From Pyrus communis (taxonomy: Eukaryota > Streptophyta > Magnoliopsida > Rosales > Rosaceae): a DNA stretch of 64,000 nt. The position numbers and the translations under genes are program-made. Location: NCBI RefSeq assembly GCF_963583255.1, contig NC_084819.1:10352471-10416470 (forward strand). Reading direction: 5' to 3'. Under the pieces are notes generated by a model that saw only the letters and a list, made by a program, of their open reading frames with translations, was not told where the DNA came from and did no database searches. Below are positions 48,138 to 59,876 of this stretch, in pieces; the stretch's first letter is position 1, and the number at the start of each line of letters is the position of its first letter.

Positions 48138-48231
48138 GGAACTGAAGAACCTACTATGTACATTACAGAAACCATTCAACAATAGGAACTGAAGAACCTA
48201 CTCTGTACATTACAGAAACCATTCAACAATC
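48138..48231. repeat. 47-bp tandem duplication in Copia-2
   Basis: Two nearly identical units start with GGAACTGAAGAACCTACT at 48138 and 48185, in the non-coding part between RNase H and the 3' LTR. Confidence 0.9.
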
Positions 48232-48636
48232 ACTGCATATTCAATTTGCAATCAACACTTATGTGAACCAAAGTGCAGAGTACAAAAATATATAACTCCC
48301 ACTTATGTGAAACAGCTCTCAACTCAATAGCATTAAGCTCTTAGTTAATGACTATATTCATTAACCAAATCGATATATCAATAATTCTAATAAGTATACA
48401 TCAATCAAAATCACAAAATTGATTTTCTAGCAAACTTACTATTATTGAACAAAACTTGTTTTTTGGAACAATTGATCACATTATTGGAAGAGTTGAACAC
48501 TTATTGAAAAACCAAAATAAGCTATAAAACTTGCTAAACAAATACTACCAACTTCAAACAAACAAACTACCTAATTGTGAAGACCTACTGCCTCAATACA
48601 CTAATGAAACAACAATCTTCCAATTTTGGAGGCAGT

Positions 48637-49430
48637 TCATTCCCATTGTTCAAAAGACTCTGCAGCCCCTATATGTGTAACATGCTCTTTGTATACATTG
48701 TTTGGCAAGGCTTTAGTAAGAGGATTTACAATCATTGCACCAGTAAATAAGTACTGAATATCAATCTCCCCTTTCTTGACCATTTCTCTAACTTTAAGGA
48801 ACTTCATATCCATTAACCTTGAAGTTGAAGTTCTTTTGTTATTCTTTGAGAAAAATATAACAGCATTGTTGTCGTAGAACATCTTTATAGGCCTTTTAAC
48901 TGAATCCACATGCTTCATATCAGCAATCAAGTTTTTGAGCCAAACAACTTGCTTCATCCCCTCAAAACATGCTACAAACTTAGCTTCCATAGTTGAAGTT
49001 GACACTATAGTTTACTTAGTACTCTTCCATGACACAGCACCTCCACTTAGCTTAAAAATATATCCACCAATTGATTTTCTTTCATCCACATCCCCAACAA
49101 GATCAGAATTAGTAAATCCAATCAACTTTAATGAATCACTAGGCCCATAACTACTAACATAAACCTTTTAGTTCTATGTAAATATCTCAACACCTTCTTG
49201 GCTGCCACCCAGTGAGCTTCTCTAGGATTTGATTGAAATCTTCCCAAAAGTCCAACAATGAAAGCCAAATCAGGTCTAGTGCAGACATTAGCATACATAA
49301 GACTACCAACTAATGAAGCATACGGTTTCATCTTCATTAACTTAGTCTCAAGTTCATTCCTGGGACATTGATCTCGAGAAAACTTATCACCCTTATTCAC
49401 TAGAACATCAGCCTTGTTGCAACTTTCCAT
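48637..49430 (-). pseudogene. Copia-2 RNase H region (broken)
   Basis: On the minus strand, Y-A-S-L-V-G-S-L-M-Y-A-N and T-R-P-D-L-A-F (about 49330-49270) are the conserved block before RNase H. S-T-M-E-A-K-F-V-A (about 48995-48970) holds the RNase H Glu, and the N-P-L-T-K-A-L-P block lies near 48720. A stop and frame break lie between 49128 and 49005. Confidence 0.88.
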
Positions 49431-49559
49431 GTTAAACCTGTTAAGTACCCTCTCTATGTGGCCTTTCTAAGATAAACCAAGGAATTTTTGTTTTCTATCT
49501 GTCACAATCTCAATTTCCAGAACATAATGAGCTTCCCCAAGATCCTTCATTTCAAAGTT

Positions 49560-49934
49560 TCAACTTAGCATGCTTTTAGTCTCTTTCAATAGTTGCACAT
49601 CTAAACTTACAAACAAGATGTCATCAACATATAAGACAAGAAAAATGAACTTGGATCCCTTGAACTTAAGATAGATACAATCATCCATCCTGTTTTCAAC
49701 AAATCCTTGTGAAGTAACTACCTGGTCAAATTTCAAAAACCATTGTCTTGAAGCCTTTTTTAAACCATAGATCAATTTGTTCAATTTGCAGACCACATCT
49801 TCTTTCCTCAGCATAGATTGATTTGTTCTCTTTGTCTTAAACACCCGATTGCTATCAACTACTTTAATGCTAACTAGTAACTTTACTAAAGACCAAACAT
49901 TGTTTTTAGACATTGAATCAAGTTCTTCTGCCAT
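49560..49934 (-). pseudogene. Copia-2 reverse transcriptase with internal deletion
   Basis: The frame opens with the N-V-W-S-L-V block and carries a V-F-K-T-K segment. It then jumps near 49815 directly to K-E-D-V-V-C-K-L-N-K-L-I-Y-G-L-K-K-A-S-R-Q-W. The roughly 80-90 residues that copia RTs normally have between these blocks, including the Y-K-A-R-L-V-A-K-G segment, are absent. The Y-V-D-D catalytic block survives near 49630. Confidence 0.88.
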
Positions 49935-50507
49935 TGCTTGTTGCTATAGAGCTACGTGAAGACTCTTCATAGCTTGCTAATAAGTCACAGGGTCATCTAT
50001 ATCACCATAATCAAATTCTGTCTCTTGGAGATACACATAGTCTTTTGAGATCACAAGTTTCTTGATTCTGTTGGACTTTCTTAGTTGTGGTTGACCAATC
50101 AAATTCTCAGTTATTTAAACATTGAGATTTTGATCCTGAATTCCCACTTGATTCTCAATACTTGTATGATCAGCATTTTCATTCTTAAGTTCTACCATGT
50201 TTACATCAAGGCCAGCAATTTCTAAGTGAGCCATTTGAAATACAAGTACCTGATTATAGCTTAGTTGAGAAGAATTATCTGATTGCACTATTTCCTCAAA
50301 ATCGAATTTATCTTGAGTCATATCTGATATATCTTCATCCTCCAGAAAAATGGCATTATGAGTTTCTTGAATCCTTGTATATGCTTGTGTACAATAGAAT
50401 TTGAAACCCTTTGACTTCTCTGAGTAGCTAATGAAATAACATGTAATTGTTTTAGAGTCTAGTCTATTTTCACTTGGATTGTAGAATTTTGCCTTTGCTA
50501 TGCAACC

Positions 50508-51278
50508 CTATACATGGAAGTGATTGAAACTTGGTTTTCTCCCATAGCATAGTTCAAAAGGTGTCTTGGGTACAGACCTTGATGGCACTCGAATATAATT
50601 TGCAGTCTTCAATGCTTCTCTCCAAAGAAAGTTTGGAACCTTTGATCTTGAAATCATGATTCTCACCAACTCCATAAGAGTTCTATTTCTCATTTCTGCC
50701 ACTCCATTATGTTGTGAGGTACCAGGAGTGGTATATTAAGTCACAATCCCTTGACTTTCAAGAAAATTAGCAAATGGACCCTTTTGTTGCCCTGCCTCTA
50801 TATGCCTGCCAAAGTATTCCCCTCCCTTATCTGATATAACAATTTTAATCACATGATTTAACTATTTTTCAACTTCACTTTTAAAAACTTTGAAACATTC
50901 AAGGACTGCAAATTTCTCACAAATAAGGTAAATATAACTGAATCTTGATAAGTCATCTATGAAGTTCACAAAATAGGTGTTCCCATAAATGTTTTTGACA
51001 GGAAAAGGTCCACAAATATCTGTTTGAATGATTTCGAGCAAGCCTTGACTCCTTTTGGCATCTAACTTTCTAACATTAGTCATTTCGCCTTTGATGCAGT
51101 CAACACATTCTGTAGCAGTTTTATTGTCTATTGTAGGAATCAAGTTCAATTTAGATAATTGAAAAACTCTTTCTTTTGAAATATGTCCTACTCTTTTGTG
51201 CCAAAGTATGAAGGATTGATTAGAAGCATGCATCCTCTTAGTTGCAGTATTCAAAACATGCAGGTTTTCAAAATCCAA
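50508..51278 (-). pseudogene. Copia-2 integrase (broken)
   Basis: The minus strand carries the H..H..C..C zinc region (W-H-K-R-V-G-H...C-V-D-C), and the core aspartate in Q-T-D-I-C-G-P-F. A second aspartate lies in a S-D-K-G-G-E-Y segment near 50835 and the glutamate in N-G-V-A-E-M-R-N-R-T near 50700. An in-frame stop lies near 50735 and the frame opens again at 50702. Confidence 0.88.
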
Positions 51279-51320
51279 ATTGCATTGTATTTTCCAAAAA
51301 TGCTTTTCCGTGCAAATATC

Positions 51321-51915
51321 TTATTTTAAAAAACTTGACACATTCAACATCTCCCATAAAAACATAGCCTTGTTTAACCAGCTTTGATACAGAAACCAAT
51401 TCCTCCTCATTTTGGGCATATATAACACATCATTTAGTTGCGTTGTAAAACCAGTGTCTAATTTCAATTTGACAGTGCCAATGGACTCAACAGACACTTT
51501 GGTTCCTTCCCCAACGAAAACATTAAAACTGTTTTGTCTTCCTTTGTTCTTTAAAATCATGCAAAGAATTAGTAACATGCACCTGTGCACCAGTATCAAA
51601 CCACCAAGAGTTTGTGGGAACATCAACAAGATTTGACTCCTCACAAACATAGATATCAGTTCTACCCTTAGATCTCAGCCAATCCTTGAATATTTCACAG
51701 TCTTTTCTATAGTGACCTTTAGTTTTACAATGATGGCATCTAACTTTTTCAATATTTTTAGTTTTCACCTTAAATTTGTTAGACTGAGGAGTAAGAACCT
51801 TTAGCAGGCACAATAGATTTATCATAAAATTGGGTTTAGAAGTTTTACCAACATTTGTCTCCTCCTTCCCTTTGGCAACTTGGACAAAATTGATAGTTTC
51901 AGATTCCTTCCCCAT
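51321..51915 (-). pseudogene. Copia-2 zinc knuckle and protease (broken)
   Basis: C-H-H-C-K-T-K-G-H-Y-R-K-D-C (about 51735-51695) is a CCHC zinc knuckle, followed by W-W-F-D-T-G-A (about 51600), the aspartic protease active site. A frameshift near 51530-51640 separates the protease into two overlapping frames. Confidence 0.85.
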
Positions 51916-51918
51916 CTA

Positions 51919-52530
51919 TTATTTATGTCGGTTCTCTTCTTGCACACATTGAACAATGAGTTCATCAACAGTCCAAGTTTTATCTTGAGTATTATAGGAC
52001 ACATTTAGTTGACTAAATTTGAGCGGCGGTGCTTGGAGTATCCTGAACACAAGTTGTTTTTCTCCAATGTTAACTTCCATGGAGTTAAGTTTCTCAGCTA
52101 CATCAGCCATCTTCATAATGTGATCTCTAATTGAACCTTCACCTTCAAACTTGTAAGAAGTCAAAAGGGACATATATTGAGCAATCTCAGCCTTCTCTGA
52201 TTCTTTAAATATATTCTCAATGGCTTGGAGGTATCCTTGGCAAAAGCTGACTTCTTTATTCCACCACGCATAATGTTTGTCATACCACTTTCTATTATGG
52301 ATAAAGCCACTTTGTTGGCCCTAGTCCATCTCAAGATCAATCTTCTCAGCCTTAGTGCTTTTGTCTGTCAAGGCCTCAGATTATGGATTGTCAAGGGTAA
52401 TGTCATACTCATTTAGTATCAAAAGCAATTCAATCTCTATTCTCCACTTTTTGTAATTGCTTCCACCAATGAGTATTTGCACTGCTGCTACGTTGAGTGA
52501 TTTTAGTGAAACTGCATTAGACAACAATGA
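51919..52530 (-). pseudogene. Copia-2 Gag (broken)
   Basis: The N-terminal L-I-G-G-S-N-Y-K-K-W block lies near 52470-52440. The capsid part with I-R-D-H-I-M-K-M, A-E-K-L-N-S-M and W-T-V-D-E-L lies at 52170-51940. Stops at 52381 and between 52225 and 52175 break it. Confidence 0.8.
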
Positions 52531-53324
52531 AATCAGCACTATGAATCTCAATGATTCTTGATTCAGTCTTTTCACTACCAAATTTGTCCACTGAATCAAC
52601 TTATTCATATATATGATCTTATTTTCAAAGACATGTATAGAGTAAGCAACCCAATGATATTCTATAATATCTGCAAAAAGGTCAACACAGATTGCACAAT
52701 ATACACACATACATATATACACACACACACACATGAATCAACAAGGCAACTATTGAAAGTTTTCAAGCCTCTTGTATCAGATATGCTAGCGAAAGCATTT
52801 TATAAAGACAATCTGTTCAATTCGAATTATAAATGAATATGAATCTTGTTAATATTTTAACCCCTTATCATGATCAAGGAATCAATTTCCAAAATTAAAT
52901 TCATGTAAACTCAATCTAAACATTATGCAAAATTTGAAAGAATTCGAATTTCAAAATATATATACCTTTTCGCAGTTAGCTTCTAAGATTTGTCAATTTT
53001 AGCATCTATCTTGACTCAAAACTATGGTTTAGAGAAGCAACCAGGAAGAAATAGGACCATCGAAGATGATGAGGGAGAACCCTCTTCGAAGAACATGATG
53101 AAAACAAAATCCCAAATTTCCCAACAGTCAAATTTTAGCTATTTAAACATCTTACGATATGACACCATTTTGCAACTTATTTTTCCAACGGCTCTATGAT
53201 GAAAACGACACTGTTTCAAATTAAAGGTTTTAAGAACCCTAAAAACTCAGTCTGAAAACCCAGCTAGTATGTTTTCATGCATTCCACTTTAATTTTAGTT
53301 GAATTCAATGGTTGAAACCTAATG

Positions 53325-53336
53325 GCTCTGATACCA
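53325..53336 (-). promoter_or_regulatory. Copia-2 primer-binding site
   Basis: TGGTATCAGAGC on the minus strand, two bases inside the 5' LTR, is the standard primer-binding site of plant copia elements, pairing with initiator tRNA-Met. Confidence 0.88.
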
Positions 53337-53338
53337 CA

Positions 53339-53874
53339 TGTAAGAACAAGTTTATGACTTCTTATCCAAGGAACATGAATTCATCCAATTGAATCACAAC
53401 TTATATAAACCTTTTATTGAACACACTCAAGAACCAAAGCCTTAAAACATACATACATTATTCGATCCTGATGAAGAAGCCATTGCAGCTTTTGTGCTCA
53501 AAACCTTCTCCTCTTTTGCGATAATAACAACTCCTTTAATCAATAGGTCTTGGAACAAAGTAAGCCAGTGATCTCAAGAGCAGTGGTTTAAGCTATATAT
53601 AGTACTCCTCCGTCCATTCCCCATTAGAATTAGACTAGGATTCAAACTATACAAACCATAAAGAATTATGAGACCTTATAAAGTTCCAATACTAAGTTCT
53701 CTTCCAAAACCAATTTGAACTTTTCTCTCAATTCTGTTATCCTAAAACATTGAGGACAACCAAATGGCTTTAATCAAGACTTATCCATATAATCAAGGCT
53801 TTTCCATATCAATCTCAAACACTATGACTGGCTCTATCACGTATTTCATGCTCATAATCTTACAGGTAGAAGAA
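53339..53874 (-). repeat. Copia-2 5' LTR
   Basis: It carries a local duplication near 53770-53805 (ATCAAGACTTATCCATATA then ATCAAGGCTTTTCCATAT) that the 3' LTR lacks. This accounts for about two thirds of the 29-bp length difference. Confidence 0.93.
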
Positions 53875-54639
53875 ACAAATGATTCCTACTCCAAGGTCAA
53901 GTCAAGTTCTAACTATTTTCTCTTGAATTTGAGACCTAATTTTTAGGGACTGACAATCTTTTTTTCATAGTCAAGTTTATGATAACTCATATATTTCGTA
54001 TATTTATATCATTAATTTTTAGTCTCTTTGTGATGTTTTCTAGTTAAACTGGTTGCGTTATATTCTATTTCTGTTAGTGTGTAGTTACATGTATTTTAAG
54101 AAGTGAAAATATAATGTGGAAAGAAGTTTTGTGGCCTCTTTTGAAATCCAAAAAAAGTTGTTCCGTGTTTTAAAGTCCAAATAAAGTTGTTGCTTGTTTT
54201 ACAGTCCAAATAAAGAATCTAAGGTGAATATGGCTTGTTAGAAAACCTAGAGCATAATGGTAAAGGAATTGGGATTGCTAGCCCGATTTGGAGATATCAA
54301 ATAATGCAAAAACGTGGAAAATAAAAGCTAAGTTGTTGGGATCTCTTTGGAATATCTTGTAGCCTCTTTTACCCCATAAAAACTTGTCTTTTAGCCACTT
54401 CTACATGCCCTTTTTATTCTGACCGAATTTCATTTTAACTTTGTTTGGATTTTTGAGCTACTTTAGTTTTCAAAACAAAAATCCAAATCAAACTGTTATT
54501 TTTATTGTTTAATTAGGTTTCACTTAAAGCTAGTAATCCATAGAGGTCTAATCCGTCCATGTGGTTTGAAGCTCTTACTTGTGCCACTATACTATCCTCA
54601 TATTTGCACTCAGAAAGAACACAACAATTTAAACGTTTA
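53875..54639. other. Intergenic DNA, no gene seen
   Basis: AT-rich. Short CCAAATAAAGTTGTTNCTTGTTTTA-like words repeat near 54155-54210. No coding domain is seen. Confidence 0.45.
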
Positions 54640-54795
54640 ATTTTGGTGTGGGACACTCTTTACCTTTCGATCGGGTAGAAATCTCTAACAAAGTTTTATC
54701 AAGGCCCAAAATAAAGCATACTACCCTCCTACTTGTACCTATTCATTCATCCTTATAATGAATATAGCGCTTTTCTCAAAAGCAAAAAAAAACAA
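54640..54795 (+). mobile_element. LINE 3' stub (3' UTR only)
   Basis: The words TCGATCGGGTAGAAATC, AACAAAGTTTTATCAAGG and ACTTGTACCTATTC, then AATGAATAT and a poly-A-like tail, match the 3' UTR of the LINE fragment at 32803-33785 in the same order. It is a severely 5'-truncated copy. Confidence 0.75.
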
Positions 54796-55541
54796 AGAAA
54801 AAAAAAAGAAGAATTTAAACTAATCTAACAAAAAGGTGTTTATAAAAATAAGAAAACCTATAGACATAATTAACCCCAACTACGACTAAAAGAGAGATTC
54901 TTCATACCCTTAACGCTGACCAACATAAGGTAGCTTCTTATAGCAGCAAGTGGTGTTCTTCGTCTTAAAACTAAGCCTTTTGTTTTGATGGGCTCATTTT
55001 TTTTAGTTTGTCTGTTCTTTGCAATAATTTTAGAAACTTAAAATGAGTTCGATGTATTTTGTAGCCTCGCTATATGTAATTTTTGGTCAATTTGTTTGGT
55101 GGCTGGATAAGAGATTTCATATTTCGTTGGTTACACATGATTCTTCACCGGTAATTTCATATATGTAATTCGACTCACCTCAAAGGTTATGTTACACTAG
55201 TCAATGAAAAACAATTACTCCTATTTGGGGTCATGTTTGCTCTTAGTTGCAATCTTATAAGCAACCTATTATTTTATCAAATTACATACCGATCATTTTA
55301 ATAATATTATTATATCGATCATTTTAAAAAAAAAAATTAAACTAATTCATAAAATGGTATTTGGAAAACGAAACCTTTTGTAAATATAAACAAATACACA
55401 ATATAATGTCTTTTACCATTAAATGTATGTTATACATTACGTGATTTTCTTATTACAAGCGATATTTTACTCTAATTTATCTTAGAAAAGAAAAAAGTAT
55501 GAAATCAAGACGCATGAATTGAAGAAGAAAACTTAGACGCC
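54796..55541. other. Intergenic DNA, no gene seen
   Basis: AT-rich flank between the LINE stub and the left duplication of the next LINE. Confidence 0.5.
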
Positions 55542-55561
55542 GAAAGACTCCATAAATTTGG

Positions 55562-58500
55562 AGTCTGAGGACGCAAGAAGGGCGTTGCCCAGGAGCGTAA
55601 GATAGCGCTCGATTAAAGCCACAACTGAGGTGGAGGAGACTAGCCTTGAGAGGTCTCCCAAGTCACCATGACGCTCATAATATGGAACTGTCAAGGTATT
55701 ATGGGTGATCTGACAATTGACAACTTGTTGGAGCAAAATAGGCTCCACACCCCTGACATAGTGATCCTGCTTGAAACGAAAAACAAGAGCAATCATTATG
55801 AGTATCTAAAGAAAAAAAACTAGGAATGGAGTTTATGCATGCAGTGGAACTTAGAGGGATTGGAGGTGGTTTGTGTTTGTTCTGGAGAGATGTTTCACAA
55901 GTTCTCTTGGTGAAATATACTGATTTTATGATTACAGTTAAGGTGTGGGACGAGGGAAAAAATTGTCACTGGCGATTATTTGCCATCTATGCTAGTACGG
56001 ACAAGAAAAAGAGGCAAGATCAATGGAAGGTACTTAGCAATCGGATCGAGAAAAAGAGTGATTTCTGTCTCCTAATAGGGGACTTTAATGACATAATGTG
56101 CAACAGTGAAAAATAAAGGGAAATCATAGATCAGTGGCTAGCATTAGGGATTTCAGGGATTTTGTGGCTCAAAATGAACTGTTGGACTTGGGTTACGAAG
56201 GCTACCAGTTCACTTGGCAGAACAACAGAGACTCCAAGCCTATTTAATAAAGACTTGATCGGGGCTTGGCAAGTTCGGGATGGCATGACCTATACCTGGA
56301 CACAAAAATTTTGCATGTACCTTTGGAAGGTTCAGACCATTCAACATTGCTTCTTACCATGAAGAAGTCAAAGTAGTGGAAGGAAAGAAGGTTTATGTAC
56401 AATGTGAGATAGGGCAAGCTAGCAGGGTGCCGCAACCTGGTGGCTAAAGATTGGAAGGAAGAGGTCGGGGGCTCTTATGCCTTTCGATTCTGCAAGAAGC
56501 TAAAGTCCGTCAAGAGAAGTCTCAATGGGTGGTATAGAAAGAGAGGTAGAAACTCTAAAAAAACCATTGATAAGCTGAAACATGAGTTAAGGGAGGCTTA
56601 GCAATCAAAGGGCTTTGCCTCGGTAGGGGTGCACCTAAAGGAGAGAGAGCTAAAGAAAGCGCACAAGAAGGAAGAGACTTTTTGACGGGTTAAATCGAGG
56701 GTTCAATGGCTTAACGAAGGTGACAAGAATACCAAATTTTTTCATGCACAAACGATGAAACAAAAAAGATCAAATAAGATAAGAGGCTTGGAGGATCCAC
56801 ATGGGGTATGGCACACGGGTGAAGAAGGGATTTGTTCGCTCGTGGTGGACTATTTCTCTGACCTATTTCAGTTCAGTAAGCCATGCCGAATTAATGAAAT
56901 TGCGAGCAGTATGTAGACCAGAGTTACGCACGAAGACAATCTGTTATTGATGACTCTGGTAACAGATGGTGAAATTTAGGAGGCTGCTTTCCAAATCCTA
57001 CCCACGAGCTCTAGGGCTGGATGCTTTCTCTGGGAATTCTTGTTAAGACCATTAGGAGGTGCTGGGGATGGATGTGATCAACACAGTCAAAGCCTTCTAG
57101 CATTTGGGTAAGCTCTTAAGGAAACTAAACCATACAAATTTGGTTCTCATTCTAAATGTGCTGTGTCTGAAGAACTTGTTGCAGTACTAGCTTATTATCT
57201 TATGTAACGTAAGCTATAAGGTCCTTGCTAAGGTGCTCACGAACAGACTAAAGGGGGTGATGCCAAAGGTGATTAGCGACAATCAATTGGCTTTTGTGGC
57301 TGGGAAGCATATACAAGATAATATTCTTGTAGTACATGAGATTTTGTACTCCCTTATGCATCAAACAAAGTAGGATATGGTAGGTATGGCATTAAAGTTG
57401 GACATGGCAAAGGCGTATAATCATGTAAAATGGGAATTCCTCTTAGTCATGATAGCTAAGCTAGGGTTCACTCCAATGTTTTGCAGTTGGATAAATGAGT
57501 GTATTTCATCTGTATCTTATAGTATTTTGGTGAACGGGAACCCAACGGGGTATATTTTGCCACAAAGAGGGCTGAGGCAGGGAAACCCTATTTCCCCATA
57601 CCTATTTCTTCTTTGCACTTAAGGGTTCTCTGCCCTAATCTGGAACAGCATGGAGAGGGGTGCCCTCCACGGGGTGAGGGTAGTACCAAATGGGATACCT
57701 ATTTCGCACTTATTCTTTGCGGATGACTCGGTATTATTCTGTGATGCAACTGTTGATGATACGCAAGGGGTAAGGGACATTCTAAACACTTATGCAGCTG
57801 GGTCGGGTCAGGGGATTAATATGACCAAGAACTCTATTTACTACGGGTCAAAGGTTAAGAAGCGGGATAAGAAAATTATTGAGCGAACTTTGAACATTCA
57901 AAGTAAGGTAGGTTTTGGGAAGTACCTTGGGCTTCAATCAGATTTTGGTTACTCAAAAAAGGCTATCTTCGAGGACGTCGAGGAACGGATTGAGACAAGG
58001 ATGGAAGGATGGGCCTAGCAGTTTTTAAACTAAGCAGGGAAAGAAGTCCTTATAAAAGCAATGGCAATGGCTATGCCAAATCATGCTATAGGTTGCTTTA
58101 AGTTACCAATTGGGGTCTGTAAAGACATAGAGAAAGCTAGCCGAAGCTAGTGGTGGAGGGGAAATGAGCACCGTAAGGGGGTTTACTAGGCCTGCTGGGA
58201 TCGTTTATTGAAGCAAAAACGCCAGAGGCAGAGGTTCAAAGATATCTAGTGTTTTAATCTGGCCTTCCTGGCTAAGATTAGGTGGCGACTGATCCTCAAC
58301 CCAGAGTCCCTGCTAGCCAGTGTGATGAGGGATAAATACTATCCAGGAAAGACCTTAAGAAAGGCAACTGAGGGGCGAATGACATCTTGGGGTTGGAAGG
58401 GAATTCTAGAAGCACAAAAGGTGCTAGATAATGGCATGTTCTAGCGACTCAGGGATGAAACCAGTATAAATATAAGAGAATACCCTTGGTTCCCCAAGTC

Positions 58501-59856
58501 CACCACCTTCAATATCAGACCAAGGGAGAATTTGAACGCAAGTTTAGTTTGTGACTTGATTGATCTGGTCTCGCGAACATGTGACGTAGATCTGATTGAG
58601 GCGGGTTTCAATTGTGATGTGGCGACTGTGATTCAATGCATCCCGATTAGCTGGACAGGTTGTAGAGACAGGTTGGCTTGGTTCCACACCACAAACGAGA
58701 TATGTTGAGTGAAATCAGGTTATGGGGTCGATATGGAGCTCATGGAGAACGAGGCTCTCGGGAGGAAATGGAGAGGATCGTCGAGTGAGAAGACAAAGCA
58801 TAACCAGCTATGGAGAAGTATTTGGAGTCTGGATGTACCCAGCAAGATGAAATTTTTTATTTGGAAGTGTTGTAACCATGCGCTAGCGGTGAGAAGAAAT
58901 CTTAAGCGACGGCACATGAGAGTTGATAATGTCTGTGGTGTATGCAGGCACGTGGATGAAATGGAGAATCGTCTTTTTTTCCACTGTGAGCTCAGCCATA
59001 TTTTCTGGTTCTGCTCACCACTTCAACTCAATTCCTTTGAGTTGGAAAGATCTGACTTCTTACAAAGTTGGGAAAGATTCTGCAACAGAGTTATCGAATT
59101 GGAAAATGCAGTGGATATTTTGCAAGAATTCATCTTTGGCCTATGGCGGTTATGGAAAAACAGAAATGATGTGATTTTCAATGGAAGGTACCAACAGCCC
59201 ATCGAGATTTTGGAGGCTTGGAAGAGGAATATCGCTGAATATAGAAATGTGAAGGAGCAAGGGAGGCAGGAGGCACGGCCAAGTGAGTGCACGATAGCCT
59301 TGGCAGTGGAAAGAAGAAAGGAACAATGGCAGAAATCGTGTTTTGGGGAGATAAAGATCAACACAGATGTGGCTTGGTGTAAGGACACACTGCGTTCCGG
59401 GTTGGGATAGGTGGCTCAAGATTTTGCTGCTTTGCTTCAGGGCGCGAGTGGCTCGGAGTACTGTGTTTCCACTCTACAGCTGTGGCGGAAGCGGCATCAA
59501 TTAGGGAAGCACTCAAGTTTTGCTTGTTGCAAGATTTTAACGATGTGATTATCAAGTCTGATGCAAAAGCAATTGTCCAAATGATTAGGAATGAACTAGC
59601 CCAAGATTTTAGGCTTGAATGTATCCTTGGTGATATTGAGTCTCTTGCACGTAGGTTGCAGTTTGTGTCATTTGACTTTGTGCCTAGAGAGAGCAATCAC
59701 GCTGCTCACTCGGTGGCCAAGTTTGTATTTAAGGAGGAAAGGGCTTATGTTTGGGATTGTATTGATCCTGAATTCTTGTTTAATATCTTGGCCGAAGATA
59801 TTAATCTTTCTCTCAGAATTTAATATATTCTATCTTTGACAAAAATAAAAAAAATC
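55562..59856 (+). mobile_element. 4.3-kb L1-like LINE with endonuclease, RT and RNase H (decayed)
   Basis: A target-site duplication of about 20 bp flanks it: 55543-55561 (AAAGACTCCATAAATTTGG) and 59857-59876 (AAAGACTCCACAAATTTTGG). ORF2 order: endonuclease (W-N-C-Q-G near 55688, G-G-G-L-C-L-F-W near 55865, G-D-F-N-D near 56080), RT ([12 protein letters not shown] near 57400, [10 protein letters not shown] near 57578, F-A-D-D near 57716), zinc region (C-G-V-C...H-C near 58930-58985), and RNase H (59355-59820). The RNase H keeps N-T-D-V-A-W, an E in the A-S-I-R-E-A-L block, K-S-D-A-K-A and R-E-S-N-H-A-A-H. It ends in an A-rich tail (59840-59856). Stops at 56114, 57370, 57620, 58016 and elsewhere show it is dead. 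No ORF1 is visible, so it is 5'-truncated. The longest open part is 58709-59410. Confidence 0.92.
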
Positions 59857-59876
59857 AAAGACTCCACAAATTTTGG

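Larger units (their letters stand above)
47508..53874 (-). mobile_element. Copia-2: complete but RT-deleted Ty1/copia retrotransposon
   Basis: LTRs of 507 bp (47508-48014) and 536 bp (53339-53874) bound 5.3 kb of copia coding DNA on the minus strand, in the order Gag, protease, integrase, RT, RNase H. The primer-binding site TGGTATCAGAGC (minus strand, 53336-53325) sits 2 nt inside the 5' LTR and matches the canonical initiator-tRNA-Met type of plant copia elements. A GTGGGAGAA polypurine tract abuts the 3' LTR at 48015-48023. The flanks are AGTAG and GGTAG, a 5-bp target-site duplication with one change. Stops, frameshifts and a missing RT core make it non-autonomous. Confidence 0.93.
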
